Assembly: GCA_051294375.1 (NCBI GenBank)
Contig: CM119264.1
Location: 24,825,316 to 24,889,315 of the forward strand
Length of the DNA stretch: 64,000 nucleotides
Reading direction: 5' to 3'
DNA from: Paraspadella gotoi
Taxonomy: Eukaryota > Chaetognatha
This document shows positions 50,006 through 61,867 of this stretch, piece after piece. Positions within the stretch are counted from its first letter, which is position 1; every line of letters starts with the position of its first letter. The notes below the pieces were generated by a model. The model did no database searches. It was not told where the DNA came from and saw only the letters and a program-made list of their open reading frames with translations. Both the position numbers and the translations under genes were made by a program.

Positions 50006-53000
50006 CGTGGGAAAATTGCAATGAGATCGCTGTTGTTGTCCTAGTTTCTGTTGTTAATTTTTTTCTTGTGTACTTTGTATGTGTATTTATATCTTCAATT
50101 GTTTATAAGGCATTTATTTTACGGTTCTACTTTGCAATCGCTTTTCGATTTCTAAAGTAACTTTTGATTTCTAACTAAACCCGGTCCATTTTTATACTAG
50201 ATTACTTTTCAAAGTATTTCGTTTTACTCAGTGGACTTTTACGGGTGTTTGACGGGGGTTTTTAATTCGGACATTCGAACTTCAAATTGGAGACATCGTA
50301 AGAGACGTTTGAACATTATTTTTAAGAATTTTCGTTACATCCAGTTTTAGTGCGTAAGATTAAAAGGTTTTCATGACTATCGAAAGTTTAATTTTGCGCA
50401 CTTTTGTCACTTTTTCATTTTTAACAAATTTTCTATAAATCTTAATTTATAACAGAAATTCGGAAGTTTAAGTTTAACGAACGATAAAATCCGAAATGAA
50501 GGCCCCTAGATATTTTATTCGGTGAAATATGACGTAGTTCATTTTCATTGCGAAGGAATCGATGACACAAACGACAAATATATGACGAACAAGAACGAAT
50601 GCTATCTTGATTTTCATTAGTCACATCAAGTTTCGCATACGAAACCAGTTTCTGGCTGCCGACAATTTTTGTGGTTGTGAGAAACTGAAAACTGGGAGAC
50701 CCAGGTTCGCGGTTCGTCATGGAATTCGGTGCCATCGTTGTCAAGGAATCGTAGTTGTCTTTAAGGCCAAAGAGGTTGTTGTCGTAATGGATCCGGCACG
50801 TCAAGTTGTTAGTGGTTCAAAGTAGTGTTCGAAACCGTTAACTGTTAACTGTTATTAACGTTAAAAAATTTTTCACTTTAACGCGTTATTATATTTATTT
50901 TGAACGTTGAAATTCGGTTAATTTTTTCAAATGTGATTTTTTTCATTTTTTTGGTATGGAAATCTTTAAATTTAAAAAAATTTAATAATAGAATTTTTTA
51001 CTGTTTCTCTTATTCTCCCCGTCTCCCCGCTTCTTACCATTATTTTACCCCTTGCTCTCTCTTCTCCACTTTTTTCTTGTTGTTATTTTTTTTTCTTTCC
51101 TAATCTCTCTCTTCCTCAAACATTATTTATCTCCTCGGAGGCTATGTTCACATTTCTTTTTCTTTCTCACTTCCCCTTTTCTTTCCCCCTTTCTTATTTT
51201 GGCTCCATTTTTTCGCCCTTTTGATTTTACCTTTTTCCATTTTTTTTGCCATTTCGAGGTGCGGAATAATATATATTCAATTTCGCAAAAAATAAATAAT
51301 CCCTCTTATTTTACTTTTTCTCTCTTTTTCTTTCCTTCTTAAAACGATTCAAGAAGAAATGAAAATAAAACCAAATGAATAAAAATTAATAAAACCAAAT
51401 GGAATAAAAAAAAAATTATTTTAAAAATTTTAAAATTAATAATGAAGAATGAAAATGATTAAAAAAAGACATATAAAAAAGAATAATGATTGATATTACT
51501 TTAAACTAAAAATTAAATTGTATTTAAATCATCAATAAATATTTTGATCAATCGATAAATCAAACTGTTCTTATCAATAAATTAAAATAGTAAAAGTAAC
51601 AATAGTAAAGGTAAGGTTTGATTTAACGTCAGGAACTTGACCTTGGTCCAAATGTCAGTTTTCATGTCGCGGTTGTTGTGGCTAGGGTTTATATGGGTGT
51701 ATGAGTCAATGACCAAAATTGGTCATAGTTTATGAAAGAACTATAATCAACAGAGAAACAAGGCTCGTTTATAAGACCGACTAACAACTTTACAAAAATT
51801 AATGAGGAGAGAAAGAAGATAGAAGAAAGATAAAAGAGAATAAGCAAAAGAGAGAAATAGAAAACAAAAACTATTAGAATTAGAATTTTGAATTAGGTAT
51901 CACTTTCGTTTCGTTGTGATGAGATTTTAGACAAAAATATTGATTGTTGTTACAACAACAATATAATTTGAACCATAAACAATAGTGTTCGACTCTGTTT
52001 CAAGTCTTTATCAGCGCATTCAGAGAGGAAGACCAGAGTTAAAGAGAAATTTACCACTTAAATACATATAGTAGTTTATTTAAATCTTATAATTAAATTT
52101 AAAGTAAATTATAAATTAACCGATACTTAACGGTTAACCGTTAAAGTTAGTCTTTAACGAGTAAAATTTAATGCGAATTTGGCGCTAAAAAAATTAGGAC
52201 GTGTTATCGGAACTTTGTTCAAAAGGTAAAGGCTTAAAAGAAATAAATACATTGACAACAAAAAGACGGTTAGTTTCACTTTAACTAGTTAACCATTTCA
52301 TGCTACTTTTTTTTAAACGATGGGGCGAGGATAAGACTTAAACAACGTGGATATTCCGGGAGTGTCAACGTGCAAGCCGATGAGTTAAAAAATAACCTAG
52401 ACGGAATTATAAATTCCCATTCCAACCTCGGAATGATATTTTTTTTATTAATCACATGCGCTAAGCCTTAATAAACAAAATATTTAAAAAAGTTTGAAAC
52501 TGGTTTTTTGGGTGAACAAATAATGTAGACTTGATTGAAAGTGACTTGTTCATGAATATTTTTAAAAAAAGGACCATATATGGCCTAGAGATAATATGCT
52601 TTTGGGCCTAAATTAGGCCCTAATTAAGTTCGAACGTCATAAAGTTCTAATCGGTAGAAAGACGTCAGCGTCCCGAAATGACTGAGGCGGAGGCGGACAT
52701 TCGAGAACGAAATCCGAATTCAAAGAAATCAAATTAATAATCGAGAAAGAATGATCGGCATTAATGTTTTATTGATATAAAATCGCACGGGTATAAGAAT
52801 TTTCGAGAACAGAATTTGACGAGTAAGAAATCCAGTCCCAATTCTNNNNNNNNNNNNNNNNNNNNNNNNNNNNNNNNNNNNNNNNNNNNNNNNNNNNNNN
52901 NNNNNNNNNNNNNNNNNNNNNNNNNNNNNNNNNNNNNNNNNNNNNNNNNNNNNNNNNNNNNNNNNNNNNNNNNNNNNNNNNNNNNNNNNNNNNNNNNNNN

Positions 53001-53186
53001 NNNNNNNNNNNNNNNNNNNNNNNNNNNNNNNNNNNNNNNNNNNNNNNNNNNNNNNNNNNNNNNNNNNNNNNNNNNNNNNNNNNNNNNNNNNNNNNNNNNN
53101 NNNNNNNNNNNNNNNNNNNNNNNNNNNNNTCTCGAAAACTAAATTTATAAGTTATTATTACTCAACAATTTTCTGGGATTAATTAA
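50006..53186. other. Intergenic, A/T-rich, with 284-base gap
   Basis: Contains GTTAAC-rich stretches facing each other at 50825-50885 and 52120-52180, a T/C-rich block (51001-51340), and a run of N at 52846-53129. A short open stretch at 50442-50804 (minus) has a CxxC..H pattern but no full zinc finger. No gene supported. Confidence 0.55.
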
Positions 53187-53500
53187 AAACAATATCGGTT
53201 CAACCAATGTGTTGTGCCGCAGTGACTTTGTTTTCACGTGTATTTCTCGTGACATGACATGACATGTCATTACGCGACATGAATACAATAACTTTCTTAG
53301 CCTGTGTATTTATGACGCGCACTGAATCGGAAATCCGTCTTTTATTCTTTAGAGTTTTAAGATTTAGGCGGAGTTAGCAACTTAGCAATCCATCAGATTT
53401 GAGATTTTTTTCTGTCGTAACAAATGAACGATTAGCTTTAGCCAAAATATGTACATTTTAAACGTAAGTGGGACAAACCGACGGACAGACATACCGACCG
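53187..53500 (+). repeat. Dispersed repeat with GACCGAC-type tail, copy 1
   Basis: Matches 61868-62390 in reverse complement: the ATGTGTTGTGCCGCAGTGAC word, ACATGACATGACATGTCA, AACTTTCTTAGCC and TGTATTTATGAC, and an end with ACGGACAGACATACCGACCG before the gap. Both copies end in GACC/GACG-rich sequence. It is probably part of a transposable element of unknown class. Confidence 0.65.
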
Positions 53501-53784
53501 NNNNNNNNNNNNNNNNNNNNNNNNNNNNNNNNNNNNNNNNNNNNNNNNNNNNNNNNNNNNNNNNNNNNNNNNNNNNNNNNNNNNNNNNNNNNNNNNNNNN
53601 NNNNNNNNNNNNNNNNNNNNNNNNNNNNNNNNNNNNNNNNNNNNNNNNNNNNNNNNNNNNNNNNNNNNNNNNNNNNNNNNNNNNNNNNNNNNNNNNNNNN
53701 NNNNNNNNNNNNNNNNNNNNNNNNNNNNNNNNNNNNNNNNNNNNNNNNNNNNNNNNNNNNNNNNNNNNNNNNNNNNNNNNNNNN

Positions 53785-54183
53785 CTCTCTCTAGGGTCGC
53801 GTCTCCACCGCTCCACTGCCCAAGCACTGCGTCGTCGCCTCCGCCTCCATTCCCATTACCGAAAATCGATGCCGAAGCGATTGGGATCCCACGCTGAATT
53901 TTCTAATTTTGTTTTGTTTTGTAATATTTTTTTTTCCGTTTATCCTATTTTTTGTTTGCTAAAAGTACAAGTTCAAGCTCATTAACTGAAATACTATTAA
54001 ACGCATTCTTGTTCCTACAACATCGAATAATAGTAGAAATAAGTAAAACCAGATCTCTTCTAAAACATTTATAGATCTTTATTTCAATCAGTTAATTTGA
54101 TTAATTTTAACCTGAGCCCAATAGTACTTTCCGACCCACCCTACTTTTACTTGAAACTTTTTACTTCACTAAAAAATGAACAA
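53785..54183. other. Sequence after a 284-base gap, no gene seen
   Basis: Starts with CTCTCTC after N (53501-53784), then GC-richer sequence to 53890, then A/T-rich DNA to the tandem duplication. Confidence 0.5.
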
Positions 54184-54345
54184 GAAAGAAAACGACTACA
54201 AATTAGCTCCTCCAAGACATTATCTTTTTTTTTTAAACCGGCTCAAGACCATAAATGGTCATAACCACCGAAACCGCTATAACCAAGGCTTTTACCATAA
54301 CTGTATCATCTTCTGCGTTCGTGTCATATACGAAGTCATTAACAA

Positions 54346-54383
<38 letters not shown>

Positions 54384-54749
54384 TCATCTTCGTCCTCGTC
54401 TTTATGTTCCTCGTGAAATATTCATTTTGAAAAGTAAGTATTACGAAAGGATCTTCGTTTTAGTCTGTAATATAGTTATATTATAGTATCAAACGTATCA
54501 AAATCACAATCACCTTACAGTGCTCTTCGTCGTCGTCGTCGTCGTCGTTGTCGTCGTCTTCATCCTTATGATTCATCTCTTTATCCCTTTATCCTCTTCC
54601 TCTTCTTCCTTATCTCCTCCAATCGGATTTTTCCTCCTCATCGTTTCCTCGTATTTTCTCCATTTCTTTCCTCTCTTCCTCCTTTCCTCCCTTTTCCTCG
54701 AGCCATCATTCTATTAATATCCGCCCATCATTCTTCGCTCCTATTCCTC
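54184..54749 (+). repeat. 0.57-kb direct tandem duplication, copy 1
   Basis: Starts AAGAAAACGACTACAAATTA and holds two (TCG)n runs (54345-54383 and 54526-54556), then a TCC/TCTT-rich end. Confidence 0.92.
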
Positions 54750-55319
54750 AAGAAAACGACTTACAAATTAGCTCCTCCAAGACATTATCTTTTTTTTTTA
54801 AACCGGCTCAAGACCATAACATGGTCATAACCACCGAAACCGCTATAACCAAGGCTTTATACCCGATAACTGTATCATCTTCTCGTTCTGTCATATACGA
54901 AGTCATTAACAAACGTCGTCGTCGTCGTCGTCGTCGTCGTCTGTGCATCATCTTCGTCCTCGTCTTTATGTCCTCGTGAAATATTCATTTTGAAAAGTAA
55001 GTCATACGAAAGGATCTTCCGTTTTAGTCCTGTAATATAGTTATATTAATAGTATCAACGTATCAAAATCACCAATCACCTTACAGCTTCTCCTTCGTCG
55101 TCGTCGTCTCGTCGTTTGTCGTCGTCTTCATCCTTATGATTCATCTCTTTATCCCTTTAATCCTCTCCCTTTCTTCCTATCTCCTCAATCGGATTTTTCT
55201 CCTCATCGTTTCTCTCGTATTTTCTCCATTTCTTTCTCTCTTCCTCCTTTTCCTCCCTTTTCCCTCGAGCCATCATTCTATTAATATCCGCCCATCATCT
55301 TCGCTCCTATTCCTCATCC
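54750..55319 (+). repeat. 0.57-kb direct tandem duplication, copy 2
   Basis: Same order of words as copy 1 throughout. It differs mostly by single-base indels, and the (TCG)n runs are shorter and interrupted. Confidence 0.92.
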
Positions 55320-56468
55320 CTTAAAAAATCTCTCTCTCATCTCTCATCTCTGTCTCTCTCTCTCTTCTTACGTATCTCTTCATCATACGCATTAACNNNN
55401 NNNNNNNNNNNNNNNNNNNNNCGCCTATACAGTAAAACAACCTACCTTCCATGTTTTTCTCTCTCTTGTCCGATTAAATTTGGTGCCATATAAACCCAAT
55501 ACAGAAAGACAGAAAAAAATACAGCATAAAATTCCAAAACAACATCGTCAACTTTAAAAACTTTTTCAAACCACACTACAGTCTACAGCAACGAAAACAC
55601 TACACAAGACGACTACGATAACTAAAGAAAACGCAACATCACATTTATTTAACAACAACTTATACAACGTCGCCCTTGGCAACAACAACAACGACAAAGG
55701 CGGCGGCAACGACCTCGATCTCATCGCGCCTTTCCGATCGTCGAAGTTTATCTCGCCCCTGAGCCCATCCTCGATAACTTTCCCGACGCTTACCCTCCTC
55801 CTCCTCCTTTTCCCTCCTCCTCCTCCTTTTCCTCCCCTTCCACTCCCCCCGCATAAACCTCCGGGCATCCAGACGGTCTCTCTCTCTTTCTCTGTCTGTC
55901 TCNNNNNNNNNNNNNNNNNNNNNNNNNNNNNNNNNNNNNNNNNNNNNNNNNNNNNNNNNNNNNNNNNNNNGGATCCTCGGCATAATAAACCCATTTGAGA
56001 AGATGAGCAATTAGCGCCTAAATGTTGACTCGCTCTCTCGCTCGCGCGATCTCTCTCTCGCGCTCGNNNNNNNNNNNNNNNNNNNNNNNNNNNNNNNNNN
56101 NNNNNNNNNNNNNNNNNNNNNNNNNNNNNNNNNNNNNNNNNNNNNNNNNNNNNNNNNNNNNNNNNNNNNNNNNNNNNNNNNNNNNNNNNNNNNNNNNNNN
56201 NNNNNNNNNNNNNNNNNNNNNNNNNNNNNNNNNNNNNNNNNNNNNNNNNNNNNNNNNNNNNNNNNNNNNNNNNNNNNNNNNNNNNNNNNNNNNNNNNNNN
56301 NNNNNNNNNNNNNNNNNNNNNNNNNNNTTGTCTCGCTTTTTTTTTCTTTTGTTTTTCTCCAATGGTGTTTCTAAAAAGCCTTCTTTCTGAATCGTCCTAG
56401 ATACAAGAGAGAAAAAGAGAGAGAGAGAAATAGAGAGGGAGAGAGAAAGAACAAGAAAGAAAGAAAAA

Positions 56469-56521
<53 letters not shown>

Positions 56522-56807
56522 AAGAGAGAGACGATTTCTCCAACGCGACGAAAAAATCGGCGGTCGTCTTTAGGGAAAAGGATTTAACGATTTCTTTATG
56601 ATCATTTATCCTGTAGCTTTGAGTTTACGATTGTAGATCCTCGTATCAGATCTTCCTTTCACATTCCCTCGTCTTCACCGCCTCCTCCTCCTCCTCCTCT
56701 TCCTCCGCGACTTCCTCCTCCTCCTCATGACCAGAGAGTCCTTCTATGACTCTCCAGGGTAGTTTTCATCCGACGCTTCCTCCCACGATTTCGTTCTCCT
56801 TCGCACC
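55320..56807. other. Intergenic with three gaps; CT and GA tracts
   Basis: Gaps at 55397-55421, 55903-55970 and 56067-56327, each next to CT/GA-rich sequence. A GA tract at 56417-56530 and CTC-rich blocks at 55790-55850 and 56680-56730. No gene supported. Confidence 0.6.
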
Positions 56808-57135
56808 ATAAATGTTTCACTCAGTCTGTTCTCCTTCCCCCATTAAACTTTCACTCAGTATGTTCACCTTCCCCAATCTAAGTTTCACTCAGTCTGTTCT
56901 CTTTCCTCCCATCAAAGTTTCACTCAGTATGTACTCGTTCTCCCTTTAAAGTTTCACTCAGTTGTTCTACTTTGCCCATCAAAGTTTCACTCAGTAATCA
57001 GTATGTACTCGTTCTCCCTTTAAAGTTTCACTCAGTCTGTTCTCCTTTTCCCATCAAACTTTCCCAAACTAATTTTTACTCAGTATGTTCTCCTTCCGCC
57101 ATCAAATTTATAAGTCTGTTCTCCTTCGACCCATT
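56808..57135 (+). repeat. 30-36 bp minisatellite, about 9 irregular units
   Basis: Each unit has AAGTTTCACTCAGT, then TGTTCTCCTT or TGTACTCGTTC, then C/T-rich sequence ending CCCATC. Units differ in length and decay towards the right end. One unit carries an extra AATCAGTATG insertion near 56996. Confidence 0.82.
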
Positions 57136-58035
57136 AAGCATTAACTTTGTTCTCTTTCGGGTCATCAATCCTATCCTCTATTGGATCTCCTACACCACTT
57201 CAATATTTCACTTAGTCTAGTACTGACTTTTTCCTCGTCCGTCGCCCATTCTCCTTTACCTCATAAAGAATCATCATTTTATTTAAATATGATCTTATTT
57301 TTCATCTCCCTTTAAAATCAGGTTTCTCCGTCTCGTTAATCAAATTCTTCCCGCCCCCCTAACCCCCTACAGTCGACAACCCTCGGCCCCAGATTCCCGA
57401 CATCCATACCCCCTTATCCCTCTGCCTTTGCTTCGGGCGATTGCCTCTTTGCCTGGCCTTGGTTGATGCAGTTTCGCTTCTGCTTTCGCGCCACAAATTT
57501 TCAAGACGACGACGATTTTCCTTTGGAAGATTCTCTGTCTCTAAGTCTGAACGTTTTTTCAGTCCATGGAATAATATCATAAATTAAACGAAAATATTTA
57601 AATCATTTACCAAAACATAATGTTCAAAATTAAAAGCTCTTTATTAGCCCATTTTCGTCAGCTTCACATGCATCTATTTCACTTCGATGACAAGAAAAAA
57701 AGCCATATCGTTTTAAGGTTGAGCGTGACGGTTCAATCTTTGTTAATTATCTTTTAATAAGTAGTAAGTGGATCAATCAAATTGTATTATTTTAGTTCAA
57801 AAACACATTGTTTAAGAGTACAAAGGATCAACAAGTTGAAAAAAAAAATTGCTCATTGCTCCGTGTCTAAATAAGTTTAAATATGATTACTGTTTTAATT
57901 TATACCGTAAGGTTAAGGTTCGAAATTCCCAAAGATTCTGAATGTTAGTAAAATATAAGATAATAACCAGCAGTTCAATTGTATATATTTAATTTTAAAT
58001 TTCAACTAATTAATGGTTTGTTTGTTTTTTTACTA
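57136..58035. other. 3' flank of C1GALT1, no other gene supported
   Basis: C-rich to 57560, then A/T-rich. A basic open stretch (57359-57580, minus) is charged but has no domain or splice partner. TTTATT at 57640-57645 could be a minus-strand poly(A) signal, though it lies nearly 400 bases past the stop. Confidence 0.5.
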
Positions 58036-58626
58036 TCAATTAAAAACATCCTTCCGTCGACGCTCCTTTCGATTCGCCACGCCGTACGGTTTCAAGTGAT
58101 AAATGAGATACTCCATCACGTACATCATTTCCGGCGTGGTGTAGTGAAAAGTCACGGCGTAGTCGCTACAGCAGACCGGGCCTTCCTTGGTGACGTAGAA
58201 ATCATAGCTCCAGTACCACAGGGGCATCGAACCGGGGACGAGGTGACTTCCGGCGTTGAGGGGCATGAACGTCTCTCGGCCGCGACGATCCCTCGAGTCC
58301 GTCGCTGCCACGCCCATCTTCTCCAGACATTTACCGACTTCGACGTCCTCAGAGCCACCGCTGTCGCGACGGCACGTTCCGTTGTCGACGCCGGCGACGA
58401 AGCGGCGCACGGCCGCCCGCGTGAGCACGTAGCCGGCGCCGCCCGACATGTAGCCCTGTTTGATGAAGGGTTTGAAGCGGCGCCCGAAGTAGACGAGGTC
58501 CGAGGAGGAGGTGTTGGAAAGGAGGAGGCGGAGGTCTCATGATGTGTAAAGTGTCGTTCGTGCCGGCTTGAAGGGAAGAAGTCGTAAATCGTTGAGGTGA
58601 TGGTCGTGGATGAACTGGAGAGAGGA

Positions 58627-58692
<66 letters not shown>

Positions 58693-59996
58693 TTTAGAAA
58701 TGAAAAAATAAGTGATAAGATGTCTTCATGTCCAGCGACAATTTTTACTTTAAAGGCAGCTTTCGTTTTGGCCCAGAGGTTTTCCCTTCCTTCGGCGACT
58801 CCAGCCAAAGCAACGGATCCCAATTTATCGTCAGCTTTGCTCGACATGAAGATCAGTTTGTTGCAACGTTTGCCCCAAGTCGCTTTCACGTGCCTGGAGA
58901 ATAATTTAAAAATTTATCTTTGAGATCGTAAATTGTAGTTTAGTTTTTTTAGTTTTTTTCTGAAAATTGATGAAATATAAAAAGTTAGCTCACTGTGAAT
59001 GTTATAAGGCGCCAAATTGTTTTTTGGTTAAAACCTTAAAGATACGAATTACATTTTATACCCAAGGATTCGTAGCCGCACAGTATAAAATTTAGATTTC
59101 ATAGGTTTGTATCCCAAAAAATAAAATCGTTGTACAAAAATTCTAAAAATGTCCTTGTAATCTCCATAGGATTGTAAAAAGAAGCATTTTAAAAAGATTT
59201 TAAAAGATTTGTCCACAAAAAACTCACTTCGCCCTCGATTCGTGATTGTGAGGTCCGGTCATGATCCAGCAAAGAACCCTGACAGTTTTGAAGAGACGAT
59301 CGGCCTCCTCCTCCTCCTCCTCCTCTTTCCCGCTGGAATTGGTTGTTGGACGTTGAGAGACGTCGTTGGTGGAAAGAAGTTTTCTCATTCTATGGATCGA
59401 GAAAGATGAAGTTAAATATACACAAAATTTGAAACCGAATTTTAACTGTAATTCACAGACGCAGGCCCCGTATAATTTACTAAAGATCGCACATATTGTC
59501 ATATTATGTTAGATTTCTAAGATTTCTTATTAGTAATAACATATTTTAATAAAATTTCTTATTTTCATAGAAATTTTTTTTAGCCTAATTATCATTTTCC
59601 CATTAAGATCTCGGGCCCGTCACGTTTGTGGGGTTTTTTTACCGCTCTCGCGCCCCTGCATGGACATTAGACAATGCCTTAATGGAAAACGAACCAATAA
59701 ATTTAAAAAAAATTCAGATTAGCAAGAAAATTCATAAGTATACCAATAGCATTAATTAAAAAAAAATTCTAAGTGAAAAATAACAAATAGATTTATCAAA
59801 AAATCAATGAAGCGAGTATTAATGGATTAAAAATAAAAAATAAATTCAAAAACTAGTGAATTAAGACTCTAATTCACCTCGGTTCATTCCAAATAGGAAT
59901 AAGTCCGAATAAAACGATGAAACTGATAATCACAAAACTTGTGAGTCCAATTTTGAAAAATCTCCTCCATTGAAAATTGTGACCAAATGTAGACAT
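58036..59996 (-). CDS. C1GALT1: Core-1 beta-1,3-galactosyltransferase (T-synthase)
   Basis: Adds galactose to O-linked GalNAc (Tn antigen) to make core 1 in the Golgi; CAZy family GT31. Four minus-strand exons with matching phases: 59996-59878, 59389-59228, 58893-58749, 58614-58036. Exon 1 gives a short cytoplasmic tail and a signal anchor ([20 protein letters not shown]). Exon 2 has a poly-Glu stem and then [19 protein letters not shown]. Exon 3 has [18 protein letters not shown] and [15 protein letters not shown]. Exon 4 has [34 protein letters not shown], the WYWSYDFY segment and the family CCSD motif. The length, near 335 residues, is usual for this type II enzyme. At the start of exon 4, where KADDDTYV-like metal-binding residues belong, the frame wobbles and an in-frame TGA appears (about 58538), though the net frame is kept. 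Sequencing error is the likely cause, but a dead gene is possible. Confidence 0.92.
58631..58689. repeat. (GA)n in C1GALT1 intron 3
   Basis: About 29 GA units between exons 3 and 4. On the coding strand this is a (CT)n tract just upstream of the exon 4 acceptor and probably serves as its pyrimidine tract. Confidence 0.93.
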
Positions 59997-60022
59997 TTCG
60001 GAGGTGTAAAGTCCTCAACACT

Positions 60023-60085
<63 letters not shown>

Positions 60086-60777
60086 AACATTAAAGAGGAG
60101 CTTGCGTCTTAAAATTTGCTTGGGTTTTTTTCTTTCTATTTCTTTCTTTTTTGACCAACGGCCATCATTTTTATTCTAATATTTAAAAAAAAATATAAGG
60201 CTTACCAGGTAGAAATCTGGATGGGAAAATCTTTCCAAAAAGGGCTTTACAATAGAAATTAAAAAGTTTATTTTAATTTTGTTAAGAAGACTCAAAATGA
60301 AAAACTCATGTCGGACCTTCAGGGCGTCGACTCTTTAAAACTGGTTATGGGAGCGACGGGGTTCGCGACGACTGGTTGAAAATTGCCGACCGGTAAATAA
60401 ATTAAAACATTTTTGTTAGTTTTTGTGAAGAAACTTGTGACTAAATTTATTTTAACTCACGGCTTTTTGTCTATGTCATCGTATTTCGCCTCTCTTTTCC
60501 ATTTTTGTCCGCCCTCATTTGTGTGATTCTAAGCAAAGGTGAAGATAATGTACACGCAATCATCCCAGGCCTCATTTAAACTAACCTGGACCGAATTTAA
60601 CCGCTTCCCTCGAAAAAAAAAAATAACCTTTGACTCAATGCCTCATTCGCACACACCATCGCCACACCCCTCGCTTTACTGATTTGCACCCAGCGTCGCA
60701 CCCCGAGCCTTAAATTTCGAGCGCGACTCATCTCCTTCCAACTTCCGCCGTCCGTCATAAAAATTTCAGACGACGAT
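59997..60777. other. 5' flank of C1GALT1
   Basis: A GA tract (60027-60081) lies about 30 bases upstream of the start codon. On the coding strand this is a CT tract in the 5' UTR or core promoter. The rest is A/T-rich with nothing recognised. Confidence 0.5.
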
Positions 60778-61440
60778 ATGAATTTTACGAGTTGCGGAGT
60801 GGAGGCGGGGTGTGGGACGCGAGGACGGTTTTGGTAGTAAGGGGAGGTGGTTTATGTGGAGTGGTCACAGAATTTTGCAATTGTTTTTCATTAGAAAAAT
60901 TGTACTTTGTTTTCTCTTCGCGTGGAAACCCGATGAGACTCTTTTCTGACCGTCCGTTTAGAGTAGGAGCAGCATAACGATCAGCATAAAGCATAAAGAG
61001 CAGGAGGAACAGAAAATATTTTGAGTTAATAAGAGAATCTAGCTAAGCGACAAGTACATCTAACCTCGATGCAGCGTGGAAAAAAGGTTGTCTAGTTTCG
61101 AGTCTGGTCATATATGGGTTAATAAAATCTTTATGGTCAATATATAAACTTTGAAACAATGCGTCTTTTTCTTTATTAATATTTCTATTCAAAATTAAAC
61201 AAGAGTGAAGAGTGGTGGCGACGGGAAGTGTTGCGTGGTATGGGAGTGGCAGCGTCAGACGGAGTGACGTAGTGACGCAGTCTTGTCACCGCGGCGCCAA
61301 TCGTCGTCCTCGGTTTTCGGCGAAGAAGAAAAAAGAAAGAAAAACGTCAATTGTGATTCGAATTTCTTCACCAGCGCCGTGAGTTATTGAATTGGTTTTC
61401 ACTGGGAAGGGACGGGCATCAGAGAGAGGAAGAACAAGAA
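60778..61440 (+). repeat. 0.66-kb segment, copy 1
   Basis: Starts ATGAATTTTACGAGTTGCGG. Copied at 63203-64000 in the same orientation about 2.4 kb downstream, with near-identity and single-base indels. Confidence 0.9.
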
Positions 61441-61449
61441 GGAACAGGG

Positions 61450-61516
<67 letters not shown>

Positions 61517-61867
61517 AAACTCGGCCGTCGACCCAGTATCGACTGTGAATCCAATTCTTTCGACCTTCCTGAGGATTATTACGTATTTGACGAAAGATTA
61601 GCGACGCCAAACCGACGCCGCGCCGACGCCGAACCGGACGCGCCGAAGCCCGCTCCGTCCTAACGACGCCGACCACAACGACGGCCATTTCTATGCGCGG
61701 CGGACGTCGAGCGCATCACTTTGACGCCGCCCCATCGCCCCCTCTTTCGGTTTTTGGAAAGACGGTGCCCGTTGAGAGCCGTTTTTTCGCTTTCGTGTTG
61801 GCAACTCTTTCTTTCCCTTCTCCTCCGTCCCATATTAGCTTTTTTAGTTGCGCCGCGAGTACTCGCG
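61441..61867. other. GA tract and GC-rich stretch, no supported gene
   Basis: A GA tract (61455-61512), then GACGCCGAACC-like repeats (61600-61680), then a GC-rich stretch to 61760. It ends in a 30-base near-perfect palindrome at 61846-61875. Confidence 0.55.

Noticed and set aside
50442-50804. Possible zinc finger (CRLCHRF..H) on the minus strand
   Set aside because: Only one CxxC with a poorly placed His, no second finger, no splice partner.
50825-52190. DNA transposon with GTTAAC-rich ends
   Set aside because: The two ends share GTTAA words but do not align as terminal inverted repeats, and no target duplication was found.
58152-58760. Long minus-strand frame running through a Ser-Leu repeat into Ala/Ser-rich sequence
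   Set aside because: It reads through C1GALT1 intron 3 and then exon 4 in the wrong frame. The donor at 58748 and acceptor at 58615 explain the true exons.
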